Below, in pieces: positions 61,676 through 64,000 of a stretch of 64,000 nucleotides of DNA. The position numbers and the translations under genes were made by a program. Under the pieces are notes generated by a model. The model was not told where the DNA came from and searched no databases. It saw nothing but the letters and a program-made list of their open reading frames with translations. The first letter of the stretch is position 1; every line of letters starts with the position of its first letter. Source of the stretch: Epiperipatus broadwayi (Eukaryota; Onychophora; Udeonychophora; Euonychophora; Peripatidae); the NCBI GenBank assembly GCA_028023455.1, contig JAQFVV010012498.1, positions 3,765,797 to 3,829,796 on the forward strand, read 5' to 3'.

Positions 61676-63972
61676 ATTTAAATATATATAATTGTTTGAA
61701 AGTTTTATTGCGTCGGGAATGTTTATTTTACTTTTAAATAATATGTTAAATTTTTAGTGATTAAAAGATACATTCTTTCGATAAACTTTCAGATTTTCCC
61801 TTTCCAAAACAATGGGTAAAGTTTTTATTAATTAGAAAAAAGATAAGTATTTAAAATGTAAGGACGGTCCTAATTAAAATCATTTTCTGATTATAAAAAT
61901 TCATTTTCTAATTAGAAAATAAATTCAAGTTAATGAGTTTAAAAGCCTTATCGAAGGAATGTATCTAAAAACAACTAGTACATTTTTGTAAGAATGATTA
62001 GGAAAGATGCACTAGGTTGAAGGCATCAGATACAGTATAAAGAGCCCAGGAAAAGTTTCCAAGCAGCTATTATTCCTCATTAAGAGAAGCTATATATATT
62101 TCAATAGAGAAGAAGCTGCCCAGTTAAATTATGAAATAAAATAGTATTTCTATGATGGTGGGGGGTCTTAACTTCAGGAACCTGACTACGGTTCCTGAAG
62201 TCCCCTGAAAATCTTCATTGTGGCTGCAATATAAAAATTCATATACCAATCGTAAACTGCCAAAACCTTAGAGAAATCCTTCAAAATGTCATTCAAATAT
62301 TTTTCCAAAATGCACATCTATGTTTCAACCAACTGTACTCTGCTGTATGTAACCTAAGGAGCCAACCATGAAGAAATGGTAATATCTTTCTTATATGACC
62401 CGGTACCTTCTGGCCTGTCTTCGAACATTATTTTACACTACCTCTAAATTAAGTACTGTTAAAAGCCCTTCTCATTTCTTAATGTAAAAATTTGTATAAA
62501 ATTTTCTTTTTATTAATGCTATTTTAAATGATGTTGTAATTCTCTATCTGTCTCTAGTCTTTAAATTTAATATCTGTTAACATTCCTTTCTTATGATGGC
62601 GGTTGTTTCTCTAACCTTATTATATATTTGCTAGATGATTATTAATATCATTTATTCTTTTTATTATATGCCAGTAAAACTTCAACTCGATAATAATTCC
62701 TTTCATTACCCTTATCTCATTAAAATAATATAAGATCAAGTTTTATAGTAATTCTTCCCACTAGAACTAATTTTATACAGTTCTATTAATTATCAAGTTG
62801 AAGGATTTATACAATTTTTGCTATTTTATTAATGGCTAATAACAACAAATTATTAGCTCAATTTTTAACCTATGCTCCCAGCCACTTTACTTTGTTTATC
62901 ATATTCATTTATTCACATTAATAATATTAAAATGTTTTGCTACAGGTTGATAAAGGGAATAAAATGAACATATTCTAATTTAAATTTGTATTTCTGTATT
63001 AATATTCAGGGAGAGCATGACGTTTGGGGCATGATTAATATGATTCTATAATTGCATTAAGTACTTTTTAGTTAAAGCTCATTTGACTTTAATTCAACTT
63101 GGTCAAGTTATCATGTAGAACATTTTTTATATAAAATGGGTTTTATTAATTAAAAGATGATTACCAAGTCATCATTTTTCTGAACATTGCTGATGTGAGC
63201 CATCTCCTGCTTCACAGGCTTGTCCTCGATGATATTACTGTTCGTTAAATTACATAGGAATAAAGTACTTCCTCACTTGCTTGTTTTATATTTTGAACAC
63301 CAAAGGTTTGAGGCTATGACCCAACCTGGTTTTCCATGTTGTATGGATCTTTCATATAGGGCATCAAAAACTTGTCAAATACAAGCTGTCCTGCTATTTT
63401 CTCAAATCACAGACAAGTCATTATTTTCATATTTATTCTTATAGCTCATAAGTCATCAGGACCATTTATTTCTCAGTTCTAGTAAAGCCCACTCTCATGC
63501 TCGTAAATCGTGATGAATTGATTTTATTAAAGTCGAAAAAATTCACATTTATTTATAATTAAGTAAGTTTTCTATTAAATATTAAAGTTATGCCCTAAAC
63601 ACATATCTTGCTCTTTGTGAATTGATTTACGAATGTCAAAATAAATTTCACATTCTTTCTTTTAGACTTGAATCATAATATTTGTCACAGCCAAATACCT
63701 TTATCTACCTTTACTTCCTTGTTGGGGCATAGATATATATAATTCTCCTAGAATATTGTGTAATAGTATTGGCATATAATAAGGACTGCCATTCTTATTG
63801 TAAATATAAATTCCGTTTATAGATTAGAGGTAATCTATATAATCACAATCTAAAAGTTGAACAAAATTATAATTATTATTAAACATTTTATTAATACATT
63901 TCGTTTTTTTAACTTTTTTTTTATTCAAATTATTTTAATATTAATGCTCACTGTCTGTATTGGCAACCTGAA
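61676..63972 (-). repeat. Large inverted repeat, right arm, block A
   Basis: Reverse complement of 7181-9461, in the same order but directly adjoining block B. The roughly 2.5 kb that separates the blocks on the left is absent here, and the join falls in a TA-rich spot (about 61660-61690). The 74-codon frame at 63220-63444 lies in this diverged repeat and is not called. Confidence 0.87.
62171..62201. repeat. Short perfect hairpin in the right arm
   Basis: ACTTCAGGAACC, a seven-base loop TGACTAC and GGTTCCTGAAGT form a 12-bp perfect stem. The left arm has only a weak version near 8910-8940. Confidence 0.85.
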
Positions 63973-64000
63973 CATATATATATATATATATATATATATA
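63973..64000. repeat. (TA)n tract at the window edge
   Basis: The TA run continues to the last base of the window. Its partner on the left is the AT-rich text at about 7180. Confidence 0.93.

Noticed and set aside
63220-63444. 74-codon + frame in the right inverted-repeat arm
   Set aside because: The matching left-arm sequence (about 7720-7960) shows indels and is not open in the same way. Probably chance within a repeat.

Overview
The window looks like gene-poor, strongly AT-rich nuclear DNA from an animal. It has dozens of (TA)n microsatellites, a non-autonomous hAT transposon, tRNA-like SINE promoter motifs, long foldback elements and decayed coding fragments. There is no operon, rRNA, intact tRNA, CRISPR array or recognisable housekeeping gene. 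The density of TA tracts and hairpin repeats would suit a large invertebrate genome such as a cephalopod mollusc, but that is inference; no gene identifies the species.

Layout. From 1 to 7.1 kb there is AT-rich DNA with short TA-centred palindromes, an interrupted trinucleotide array (1120-1335) and a (GA)n tract (4379-4478). From 7.18 to 9.46 kb and again at 12.0-12.36 kb lies the left arm of a large diverged inverted repeat; its partner fills 61.39-64.0 kb in reverse orientation and runs off the window. Between the two left-arm blocks is a decayed tandem repeat built on a TTCCATTACATTTGG-like motif. From 12.4 to 40.3 kb the DNA is mostly unique and AT-rich, with a 530-bp hAT-like element (17161-17690), SINE-like pol III motifs (about 23.9 and 26.7-27.0 kb), an exact 271-bp tandem duplication (30121-30662), a 171-bp long hairpin (35499-35669) and a broken Lys/Glu-rich reading frame (36309-36754). 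A nested palindrome of about 610 bp sits at 40307-40919.

The right third is a head-to-tail array of three copies of a unit of about 7.4 kb: 41044-48344, 48345-55834 and 55835-61385. The third copy is cut short. Each copy opens with a purine-rich block on the + strand. Copies 1 and 2 end in a candidate gene on the - strand: a family I do not recognise, with an acidic N-terminal part, a tandem 30-residue repeat and a very basic C-terminal part. In copy 1 it survives as overlapping open segments in successive frames; in copy 2 it carries several stops; in copy 3 it is missing. A second stretch present in all three copies has splice-like borders and nearly the same length (241, 241 and 242 nt), and could be an exon.

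No intact gene can be asserted with confidence. The best candidates for something undescribed are the tandem array with its unknown protein, the nested palindrome, and the repeated coincidence of rearrangement junctions with (TA)n tracts.
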